Assembly: GCA_947259765.1 (NCBI GenBank) | Contig: CAMYNG010000006.1 | Location: 1-64,000 of the forward strand | DNA length: 64,000 nt | Reading direction: 5' to 3' | Source of the DNA: an uncultured Ectothiorhodospiraceae bacterium | GTDB lineage: Bacteria > Pseudomonadota > Gammaproteobacteria > CAMYNG01 | Shown: positions 19,664 through 26,616 of the stretch, piece after piece | How positions within the stretch are numbered: the first letter of the stretch is position 1 | How the letters are laid out: every line of letters starts with the position of its first letter | Program-made: the position numbers and the translations under genes | Notes under the pieces: generated by a model | What the model was told of the DNA's origin: nothing | Seen by the model: only the letters and a program-made list of their open reading frames with translations | The model's database searches: none

Positions 19664-20307
19664 CGCAAAACACCTCACGCGATCACCTGCTCCCGGAATT
19701 GGACAGTGCCTTTTCGGCGGCGGTTGAGACTGCGCTGAATGCTTGGCTGCGAATGGATCCTGAGGGAACCGGTCGTCTGACACCGTTTGTCGACAAGGTG
19801 ATCGCACTGGAACTCCGCGGCACGGGGCGCACCCTTTTTATGCTGCCGTGGGCAGGCGGGATTCGCGTTCACAGCCACTTTGATGCGGAGGCGGACACCG
19901 TGATTTCCGGCACGCCGCTGGGATTGCTGAAAATGCGCCTGAATCCACAGGATCAACGCGATGTGCTGGCCGGTGAAATCACCATCGCCGGGGATGTCGA
20001 GCTGGGACAGAAGTTCAGCGCCATGCTCGAGGCCGTCGATCCTGACTGGGAAGAGCAAGTCGCCGGGCTTACCGGCGATGTGACCGCGCACCGGCTGGGC
20101 AGCCTCGTGCGCGGCTTAACCGGGTGGGCACGTGACGCAGCAACGGTTCTGGTGGAAAACGCCGCGGACTACCTGCAACAGGAGAGCCAATGGTCGCCGC
20201 CGGCAGAAACGGTCGATCCGTTTTTGAATAAAGTGGATGCCTTACGCGCAGATATCGATAGATTGGATGCCCGTATTAAACGCCTACAGGAAACAATCAC
20301 GCCCTAG
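19660..20307 (+). CDS. ubiJ: Ubiquinone biosynthesis accessory factor UbiJ (SCP2 domain)
   Basis: 215 residues, in the UbiJ size range. The N-terminal about 110 residues fit the SCP2 sterol-carrier fold that holds ubiquinone intermediates (IALELRGTGRTLFMLPWAGGIRVHSHFDAEADTVISGTPLGLLKMRL). The middle (AGEITIAGDVELGQKFSAMLEAVDPDWEEQVAGLTGDVTAHRLGSLVRGL) and the C-terminal coiled coil (VDALRADIDRLDARIKRLQETI) are typical of UbiJ. UbiJ works with UbiK and the Ubi hydroxylases in the soluble Ubi complex. It overlaps the RDD gene by 4 nt. Confidence 0.9.
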   Translation: MTQNTSRDHLLPELDSAFSAAVETALNAWLRMDPEGTGRLTPFVDKVIALELRGTGRTLFMLPWAGGIRVHSHFDAEADTVISGTPLGLLKMRLNPQDQRDVLAGEITIAGDVELGQKFSAMLEAVDPDWEEQVAGLTGDVTAHRLGSLVRGLTGWARDAATVLVENAADYLQQESQWSPPAETVDPFLNKVDALRADIDRLDARIKRLQETITP

Positions 20308-20447
20308 ATTACCACGCCGTTTGAGTACGCTCACAAAGGTGCAGACATGCAAATCCACCGGTGATGGAGTATGCTACGGCTCCCGATTTGAAACTCAAAT
20401 TACAAGTTTCCAGTTCAATGCTCCCGATCTGAACGTGAAATTGCAGA

Positions 20448-20816
20448 ATGCCAATGAGTACAATTCCTGACTTTTCCGATGAAGAATTCAACGTCGTGCG
20501 CGATACGGTTAAAGAGCGCTTCCGCCAGGACGTGCCGATTGAACCTGTCGATACAGAGTTACGTTTGTACAAGGACGACCGTGAGCTCACCGAATGTCCG
20601 GCACTCTATTGGCAGGTGGGAGAATGCCACTTCCTGTTAGCAAAAATGGGCGACAGCGTCTTTCATTGCCAGTTTTTCTACAGTGTGCGCGATCAATACG
20701 GTACCGGTATCGATCGCTTCGATGACATCCTCAACGCGGTCACCACACTTTTGCAGGTCCAGGCCGATCACGAGTCACAACGGCAGGATGAACCAAATAG
20801 CCAACCATCAGAATAA
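20448..20816 (+). CDS. Hypothetical acidic protein (122 aa)
   Basis: I do not recognise this protein. It is acidic and soluble, with no signal peptide or membrane segment. An N-terminal helix-like part (FSDEEFNVVRDTVKERFRQDVPIEPVDTELRL) is followed by a probable mixed alpha/beta part (CPALYWQVGECHFLLAKMGDSVFHCQFFYSVRDQYGTGIDRFDDILNAVTTLLQVQADH) and a polar tail. Two ATGs (20448 and 20454) are possible starts. The gene sits between ubiJ and the PPi-phosphofructokinase with its own spacing (about 140 bp and 75 bp), so its partners are unclear. The regular codon use and the absence of competing frames support a real gene. Confidence 0.65.
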   Translation: MPMSTIPDFSDEEFNVVRDTVKERFRQDVPIEPVDTELRLYKDDRELTECPALYWQVGECHFLLAKMGDSVFHCQFFYSVRDQYGTGIDRFDDILNAVTTLLQVQADHESQRQDEPNSQPSE

Positions 20817-20890
20817 ATCGTCTCGCCACGGAACCGGATTCAACTCTTAAATACACTATTCAAAAAAAACCAAATGGAGGTCTTTTAATA

Positions 20891-22180
20891 ATGGCAGCGA
20901 AGAAAAAAACCGCGAAACCGGCGCCAAAGAATGCATTCTATGCACAATCGGGGGGTGTGACGGCCGTGATCAACGCCAGTGCCTGTGGCGTTATCGAAAC
21001 CGCCCGTAAACACAAGAACAAGATCGGCAAGGTCTACGCCGGACGCAATGGCATCATCGGTGCACTCACCGAAGACTTGATCGATACGAGCAAGGAGTCC
21101 GCGGCTTCCATTCGCGCGCTGCGTCATACTCCGTCAGGTGCATTTGGTTCGTGCCGCTACAAACTCAAAAGCCTTGAACAGAACCGCCGCGAATACGAGC
21201 GCCTGATCGAGGTCTTCGAGGCGCACAACATTGGCTACTTTTTCTATAACGGCGGTGGCGATTCCGCGGATACCTGCCACAAGGTGTCGCAACTTTCCGA
21301 ACAAACGGGTTACCCCATTCAGGCCATCCACGTCCCCAAGACCGTGGACAACGATCTGCCCATCACCGACAACTGTCCCGGTTTCGGCTCAGTGGCCAAG
21401 TACATCGCCGTATCCACGCGCGAGGCAAGCTTCGACGTCGCCTCCATGGCAAAAACGTCCACCAAGGTATTCGTATTGGAAGTCATGGGCCGTCACGCGG
21501 GTTGGATAGCGGCCGCAGGTGGCCTGGCTTCGGATAAGGACACGCCTATTCCCATCCTCATCCTGTTCCCTGAAGTGGAATTCGATCAGGCCAAGTTCCT
21601 CAAAAAGGTCGACGAGAATGTGAAGAAATTTGGTTACTGTACCGTGGTTGTTTCCGAAGGCACCCACTGGCCGGATGGCCGCTTCCTGGCCGAGACCGGT
21701 TTAAAGGATGCGTTTGGTCACAGCCAGTTGGGCGGCGCGGCACCGGTCGTCGCCAACATGATTCAGAGCGAGCTGGGACACAAGTATCACTGGGGCGTGG
21801 CGGATTACATGCAGCGCGCTGCGCGTCACATTGCATCCAAGACCGACGTTGACCAGGCCTATGCCATGGGTAAGGCGGCGGTACAGTTTGCGCTTAAGGG
21901 CGAGAACGCCATCATGCCGACCATCGATCGCAAATCCACCAAACCCTACAAATGGGCCGTGGGTAAGGCGCCGCTGTCCAAAGTCGCCAACGTTGAAAAG
22001 ATGATGCCCAACAACTTCATTACCAAGGATGGCTTTGGTATCACGCAGGCGTGTCGCAACTACCTGACGCCGTTAATCAAAGGCGAAGACTATCCACCCT
22101 ATAAGGACGGCCTGCCCAAGTACGTTCGGCTGAAGAACGTCGCCGTACCGAAAAAGCTGAAAAAGAAGTTTGAAGTCTAG
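20891..22180 (+). CDS. pfp: Pyrophosphate-dependent 6-phosphofructokinase
   Basis: 429 residues with a Lys-rich N-terminus (MAAKKKTAKPAPKN). It is a phosphofructokinase: QSGGVTAVINAS (about 17-28), NGGGDSADT (about 116-124), PKTVDNDLPITDNCPGFGSVAKY (about 145-167), EVMGRHAGWIAAAG. In the phosphoryl-donor loop the ATP-enzyme pattern GGDGS is GGGDS, and a Lys stands before TVDNDL; this Asp/Lys pair is the known signature of PPi-using enzymes. The reaction is then reversible and can serve glycolysis and gluconeogenesis, as in many methanotrophs and sulfur oxidisers. AATGGAGG sits 12 nt before the ATG. A REP-like hairpin pair and a 64-residue ORF follow. Confidence 0.92.
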   Translation: MAAKKKTAKPAPKNAFYAQSGGVTAVINASACGVIETARKHKNKIGKVYAGRNGIIGALTEDLIDTSKESAASIRALRHTPSGAFGSCRYKLKSLEQNRREYERLIEVFEAHNIGYFFYNGGGDSADTCHKVSQLSEQTGYPIQAIHVPKTVDNDLPITDNCPGFGSVAKYIAVSTREASFDVASMAKTSTKVFVLEVMGRHAGWIAAAGGLASDKDTPIPILILFPEVEFDQAKFLKKVDENVKKFGYCTVVVSEGTHWPDGRFLAETGLKDAFGHSQLGGAAPVVANMIQSELGHKYHWGVADYMQRAARHIASKTDVDQAYAMGKAAVQFALKGENAIMPTIDRKSTKPYKWAVGKAPLSKVANVEKMMPNNFITKDGFGITQACRNYLTPLIKGEDYPPYKDGLPKYVRLKNVAVPKKLKKKFEV

Positions 22181-22205
22181 GGAACTTCTGACTAATTGCT
22201 TTCTC

Positions 22206-22277
22206 GTCACTCCGGCGAAAGCCGGAGTCCAGCAGAATGAGATCGCTTCTGGATTCTGGCTTTCGCCAGAATGACGT
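22206..22277. repeat. REP-like double hairpin
   Basis: Two perfect hairpins lie side by side: CTCCGGC-GAAA-GCCGGAG (22210-22227) and ATTCTGGC-TTTC-GCCAGAAT (22253-22272). Related units occur at 24.1, 34.2 and 55.9 kb. Its place right after the pfp stop would also protect the mRNA 3' end or help termination. Confidence 0.75.
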
Positions 22278-22377
22278 GTTCAGCGCTTACCCGGATGACA
22301 AAAGGGCGGTTTAAAAACCGTCCTTTTTGTTCCACCGTCCGGTGCAACGAAAACCGGGACAAAGCCAAGTCAATACA

Positions 22378-22572
22378 ATGACTCTCGAAAGAGCACGCGA
22401 ACTTCTTCAACACCAGGTCGATTTCGGCAGCGGTTACAACCGCAATGCCGCGAAACTCATTCTGCACGAAATCCAGAAAGACCACGGCCAGGCAGGTGTG
22501 GATCAACTCATCCGCGATCTGGATTTGGAAACAGTTTTTGGCTTTAAGCCGGGCAAGAAAATTACTGTTTGA
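22378..22572 (+). CDS. Small conserved-looking protein downstream of PPi-PFK (64 aa)
   Basis: 64 residues from ATG at 22378 (the track ORF begins earlier at an unsupported start). Sequence pattern: MTLERARELLQHQVDFGSGYNRNAAKLILHEIQKDHGQAGVDQLIRDLDLETVFGFKPGKKITV, which looks like two amphipathic helices joined by a GSGYNRNAA turn. No signal, Cys or membrane segment. Such short ORFs are found beside PPi-PFK genes in related bacteria as far as I recall, which would suggest a link to that enzyme, but I cannot test it here. Function unknown. Confidence 0.68.
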   Translation: MTLERARELLQHQVDFGSGYNRNAAKLILHEIQKDHGQAGVDQLIRDLDLETVFGFKPGKKITV

Positions 22573-22606
22573 ACTGCTACCGGCAACGCCTGTGCTTACG
22601 TGGCGA

Positions 22607-23785
22607 TCAAGGTACTACGTAACCGTCAGTTAGCGTCTTCAGAAACGCAACCAGGGCCGCTTCTTCATCCGGCGTCAGATCCAGAAAACCAACATCCGCG
22701 GTGATATCGTTGTCCACTTCGGGAGCCGGTGGGTCGTCAGTGTTGTAAAAATCCACCACCTCTTCAAGCGTCGCGAACACACCGTTATGCATATACGGTG
22801 CAGTCAGTTCAATATTTCGCAGGGTCGACGTTTTAAATTTGCCGTTTTTCGTTGCCACCTGCACCTCGGCGCCTAATCCATTATCGATAAAGCTCGCGCC
22901 ATCAGGATTAAATGCCATGTCTTGCGTATAGAATGGATTGTTAGGGTTTTTCGGTACGCCAAGATTGAAGTAACGGAAATCGGTAAAGGACGCCGGCGGG
23001 TCCATGGGTGCGGGTAAGGTTTCCGGAAGGAGATGACAGGTGGCACATTTACCTTTCTTTTGAAACACGTCAAGGCCGAGCGTTTCCTGCGCGTTCAAGG
23101 TCACCATTCCCTTTTGAAAGAAATCAAACTTGGAGCTAAACGGGTTTAGTTCCGGTGACTTTTCAAACTCCGCAATAGCCGTGGCAATATTGTCATAAGC
23201 GACCTCGCTGTCGGCAAAGGCGTCTGCACCGAACACGTAAACGAACTTACCCGCATACGCCGAGTTTCGAACCTTGTTCACCACCGCGGCCTTGTCCGGA
23301 TTCGCCATTTCGATGGGATTCAAAAACGGGCCCTTGGCCTGCTCAACCAGATCGGCGGCACGTCCGTCGAGAAACTGACCACCCACATAGAAAAACACAG
23401 CCGGGTCCACCGCCGGATCATTGGTAAACTCAAATACCGGCGACAAGGAAGCATAGGCGGCGGTCGGCGTATTGCGGCCACCAAAGCGGCCGGCCATAAC
23501 GCCCTCGGATGTAGGCATATCACTGTCGGGGTCGGCAAAGCCAGCGGCCGGGTCATGGCAGGTCGCGCAGGCCTGTCCGGCCGGCGAAGACAGGTTGGTA
23601 TCAAAAAACAGTTCACGTCCCAGCTCGCTCATGGTGGCCTGCTCGGGAACGATCGGTGTAGGTGTAGGTGGCGTTAGTACCGGCGGCGGAGGTGAGCCGG
23701 CCGGTGCCGGATCGTCTGAACCCCCGCCACAGGCAGAGACCAATAAACCTGCCAACAGCACCGCTGGCCAAATTAACTTTTGCAT
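22607..23785 (-). CDS. Di-haem cytochrome c peroxidase / MauG-family lipoprotein
   Basis: 392 residues from ATG at 23785, which has GAGG 5 nt upstream; the track ORF starts 20 residues too early. A lipoprotein signal is visible (MQKLIWPAVLLAGLLVSAC, lipobox LVSAC), followed by a Gly/Pro/Thr-rich linker. Two haem-binding motifs, CATCHDPAAGF (about 85-95) and CATCHLLPETL (about 250-260), define the two domains of the bacterial CCP/MauG family. Late PYMHNGVFATLEEVVDFYN is conserved in this family. The protein likely sits in the periplasm, attached to a membrane, and reduces H2O2 or oxidises a partner. The gene is monocistronic; upstream is a 500-bp gap with repeats. Confidence 0.88.
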   Translation of the reverse strand: MQKLIWPAVLLAGLLVSACGGGSDDPAPAGSPPPPVLTPPTPTPIVPEQATMSELGRELFFDTNLSSPAGQACATCHDPAAGFADPDSDMPTSEGVMAGRFGGRNTPTAAYASLSPVFEFTNDPAVDPAVFFYVGGQFLDGRAADLVEQAKGPFLNPIEMANPDKAAVVNKVRNSAYAGKFVYVFGADAFADSEVAYDNIATAIAEFEKSPELNPFSSKFDFFQKGMVTLNAQETLGLDVFQKKGKCATCHLLPETLPAPMDPPASFTDFRYFNLGVPKNPNNPFYTQDMAFNPDGASFIDNGLGAEVQVATKNGKFKTSTLRNIELTAPYMHNGVFATLEEVVDFYNTDDPPAPEVDNDITADVGFLDLTPDEEAALVAFLKTLTDGYVVP

Positions 23786-24112
23786 ACCATCCTCACAACA
23801 GACTTCGAATCGTTCACAACCGGGATGGGTAGTCCAAACCTGCATTGCGCCTAAAAGACATTACAGGTTAAGAGTTATTCAGATGGAAACGACTGGACGT
23901 GACCTGGATCAATCTATGAAAAAGATTTGCGTGCTCAATGTGTGGATATGTGAACCTATTCACGATCATTTCAGATGTCACAACTGGGTAAACGGGTATT
24001 TGCACACACAACATGACGGTGCGTCATGAGATTGAAAACAGATCGATTCTGAAAAAATGTTTTCAGACCAAGTTAGTCTGAATTAGGGAAACTCTGATTA
24101 ATTTCTTTGTTG

Positions 24113-24284
24113 TCATTCCGGCGCGCGACTCCATGGATGGAGGAGTTAGAGCGACGCACGAGCCCATGGATGGGCGAAAGTAGAACAATGCAGGAGCAAT
24201 TGTCGAGGATGCCAATGCCGAGGCCGGAATCCAGTGAAATCTGATCGCTCCTGGATTCTGGCATTCGCCAGAATGACATCAATC
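24113..24284. repeat. REP-like unit interrupted by a short palindrome-rich insert
   Basis: CATTCCGGC (24114) and GCCGGAATCCAG (24223) are the two arms of a REP-type hairpin, but the short loop is replaced by about 100 bp with its own palindromes (CTCCATGGATGGAG and GCCCATGGATGGGC). A second intact hairpin ATTCTGGC-ATTC-GCCAGAAT follows at 24256-24275. No ORF. The rest of the 508-bp gap (23786-24293) is AT-rich and holds the peroxidase promoter region; I see nothing else there. Confidence 0.65.
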
Positions 24285-24293
24285 GAAGCTTCC

Positions 24294-25619
24294 TTAGCGA
24301 AGGAACTTTGCGATCAAACCAAGATCATCGCCCGGTTTTTCCATCCCGATGTGCACGGTATGTCCGCCGCCCGGAACTTCGTGAAGTGCCACGCCGTCTG
24401 CATCCTGCATGGACTGTAATTCGAAAATTTGATTACCGCTGGGTAAAATCAGTTCCAGTTTGTCACCGACGGCGAATTTGTTTTTCACCGCGACTTCGGC
24501 TAGTTGTGTTTTTTCGTCATACGCGACGATTTCTCCTACGAAACGTTGGCCCGCGCTATCGGAGCGATTCTCTTCGTAGTTCTGATAGTTTTCGCTCGGA
24601 TGGCGTTGTAAGAACCCTTCGGTGTAACCGCGATTGGCGAGATTTTCCAATACGCCAAGTAGACTCTGATCAAACGGTCTGCCGGCGACAGCGTCATCAA
24701 TTGCTTGCCGGTAGGCCTGCGTACTGCGTGCAGCATAGTAGTGGGATTTGGTTCTGCCTTCGATTTTAAAACTGTCGACACCGATCCGCACCAGACGCTC
24801 GATATGCTGCACGGCACGCAGGTCCTTTGAATTCATTATATAGGTGCCGTGCTCGTCCTCTTCAACGGGCATAAATTCACCAGGCCGTTCACGTTCCTCA
24901 AGCAAGTAAACGCGCTGCGACTCTGCATGTCGTTCACCCTGGCCAATACTGGCCGACTTTACTTGCTCGGGAACGACATCACCGGCGTCGTCCGGTTTTG
25001 CCGAATGCACGTTGTACTCCCAACGGCAGGAGTTGGTGCAGGTTCCCTGATTGGCATCACGATGGTTGAAGTAACCCGAGAGCAGACAACGACCGGAATA
25101 CGCGATGCAAAGTGCGCCGTGCACAAACACTTCCAGCTCCATCTCCGGGCACTGTTGGCGGATTTCCTCAATTTCGTCGATAGATAATTCGCGCGACAGA
25201 ATTATTCGGCTAACCCCCAGTGACTGCCAGAATTTAACCGCAGCGTAGTTGACGGTGTTGGCCTGCACCGAAAGATGCACGGGTAACTCGGGCCAGCGTT
25301 CGCGCACCATCATGATCAGGCCCGGATCAGCCATGATCAGCGCATCGGGCTTAAGTGCAATAACCGGCGCGATGTCTTCGATGAAGGTTTTTACCTTGGC
25401 ATTATGTGGCAGCACGTTGCAGGCAAGGAAAAACTTTTTACCCAATGTATGCGCTTCGTTAATACCTGCCGCAAGATTGGGCAAGCGTACAAAATCGTTT
25501 TCACGTACGCGCAGACTATAGCGGGGCATACCTGCGTAGACGGCGTCGGCGCCAAAGGCAAACGCATAGCGCAATTTCGTGAGGGTGCCGGCTGGGGCAA
25601 GTAATTCTGGGTCACGCAT
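24294..25619 (-). CDS. trhP: tRNA 5-hydroxyuridine synthesis protein TrhP (U32 family, YegQ-like)
   Basis: 441 residues from ATG at 25619, matching the family start MxxPELLSPAGT; the track start 14 residues earlier lacks support. The U32 'peptidase' family protein YegQ/TrhP is needed for prephenate-dependent 5-hydroxylation of U34 in tRNA. Signs: PELLAPAGTLTKLRYAFAFGADAVYAG, SVQANTVNYAAVKFWQSLGVSRIILSRELS, and the four-Cys cluster motif CIAYSGRCLLSGYFNHRDANQGTCTNSCRWEYN (about 155-187). The insert after the cysteines (SAKPDDAGDVVPEQVKSASIGQGERHAES) is longer and more polar than in E. coli YegQ. Cytoplasmic, single gene. Confidence 0.9.
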   Translation of the reverse strand: MRDPELLAPAGTLTKLRYAFAFGADAVYAGMPRYSLRVRENDFVRLPNLAAGINEAHTLGKKFFLACNVLPHNAKVKTFIEDIAPVIALKPDALIMADPGLIMMVRERWPELPVHLSVQANTVNYAAVKFWQSLGVSRIILSRELSIDEIEEIRQQCPEMELEVFVHGALCIAYSGRCLLSGYFNHRDANQGTCTNSCRWEYNVHSAKPDDAGDVVPEQVKSASIGQGERHAESQRVYLLEERERPGEFMPVEEDEHGTYIMNSKDLRAVQHIERLVRIGVDSFKIEGRTKSHYYAARSTQAYRQAIDDAVAGRPFDQSLLGVLENLANRGYTEGFLQRHPSENYQNYEENRSDSAGQRFVGEIVAYDEKTQLAEVAVKNKFAVGDKLELILPSGNQIFELQSMQDADGVALHEVPGGGHTVHIGMEKPGDDLGLIAKFLR

Positions 25620-25874
25620 TGTGGCTGTTACCGGGTTCCAAGCCGCACAACTTTCAGGCATGGCCAGGTCGTACAGATTAATGACGAATAAGATCCGGCT
25701 ATTTTACTTCCAAATAGGCTTGCAGGTACATACTACCCCCAGATGCGGTGGGTAGTCCCCTGGTTACCCCGATCCCACCAACACGGCGGGATGAAACAAG
25801 CGTTCGCGCTGACTATATTCAGTATAGAGGTGAATGCACCGTATTTTTGTGCGGTTTTTACCGGGAGGTGTTTG

Positions 25875-26612
25875 ATGCACACCAGATTCAGTACTGTGTT
25901 GTCAGGGCTGGCTGTACTTTGCTTGTGCCTGACTAACGCGGTGGCAAACCAGGACTTTGATGCGCAGCGGCGGACGTTGGTTAAGGAAATTGAGGCAGAT
26001 GTTACCGAAACCAGCCTGTATATCGGTCGAACCCGTCTCAATGATCGGGTCCTGGCGGCGATGGCGGAAGTACCACGACATGAGTTCGTACCGAAGAATG
26101 TTCGGGAGCAGGCTTATCTGAATAGGCCGTTGCCTATCGGCTACAGCCAGACGATCTCGCAACCTTACATTGTTGCGTTAATGACGGACCTGCTTGATGT
26201 GGATGCCAGCAGTCGCGTGCTGGAAGTCGGCACTGGCTCCGGTTATCAAGCCGCAATACTTGCCCGCTTATGCCGGTCGGTGTTCAGTATCGAGATCATC
26301 GAGCCATTGGGTAAGCGCGCCAAAGGCACGCTTAAAACCCTTGGTTATGGAAACGTCGAAGTGCGGATTGGTGACGGATATTACGGCTGGCAGGAACATG
26401 CGCCCTACGACGCGATTGTCGTTACTGCGGCCGCAAACCACGTGCCGCCCCCATTAGTTCGTCAGCTCAAACCGGGTGGACGAATGATTATTCCTGTAGG
26501 CGGCCGTTTCGCCGTTCAACACCTGGTGCTTGTTCGCAAGAATCAGCACGGTGAAGTAACAAGCAAACAAATTCTGCCGGTACGGTTTGTCCCCCTGACT
26601 GGCGGGCATTGA
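25875..26612 (+). CDS. pcm: Protein-L-isoaspartate O-methyltransferase with signal peptide
   Basis: 245 residues from ATG at 25875, where GGGAGG is 6 nt upstream; the long track extension is not supported. PCM methylates L-isoaspartyl residues in aged proteins using SAM. Visible motifs: PRHEFVPKNVREQAYLNRPLPIGYSQTISQPYIVALM, SAM motif VLEVGTGSGYQAAILA, GDGYYGWQEHAPYDAIVVTAA, and LKPGGRMIIPVG. Residues 1-22 (MHTRFSTVLSGLAVLCLCLTNAVA) look like a cleavable signal peptide, which is unusual for this cytosolic enzyme. It is followed 4 nt later by a membrane protein with a SAM-fold, suggesting co-translation. Confidence 0.92.
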   Translation: MHTRFSTVLSGLAVLCLCLTNAVANQDFDAQRRTLVKEIEADVTETSLYIGRTRLNDRVLAAMAEVPRHEFVPKNVREQAYLNRPLPIGYSQTISQPYIVALMTDLLDVDASSRVLEVGTGSGYQAAILARLCRSVFSIEIIEPLGKRAKGTLKTLGYGNVEVRIGDGYYGWQEHAPYDAIVVTAAANHVPPPLVRQLKPGGRMIIPVGGRFAVQHLVLVRKNQHGEVTSKQILPVRFVPLTGGH

Positions 26613-26616
26613 TCAC

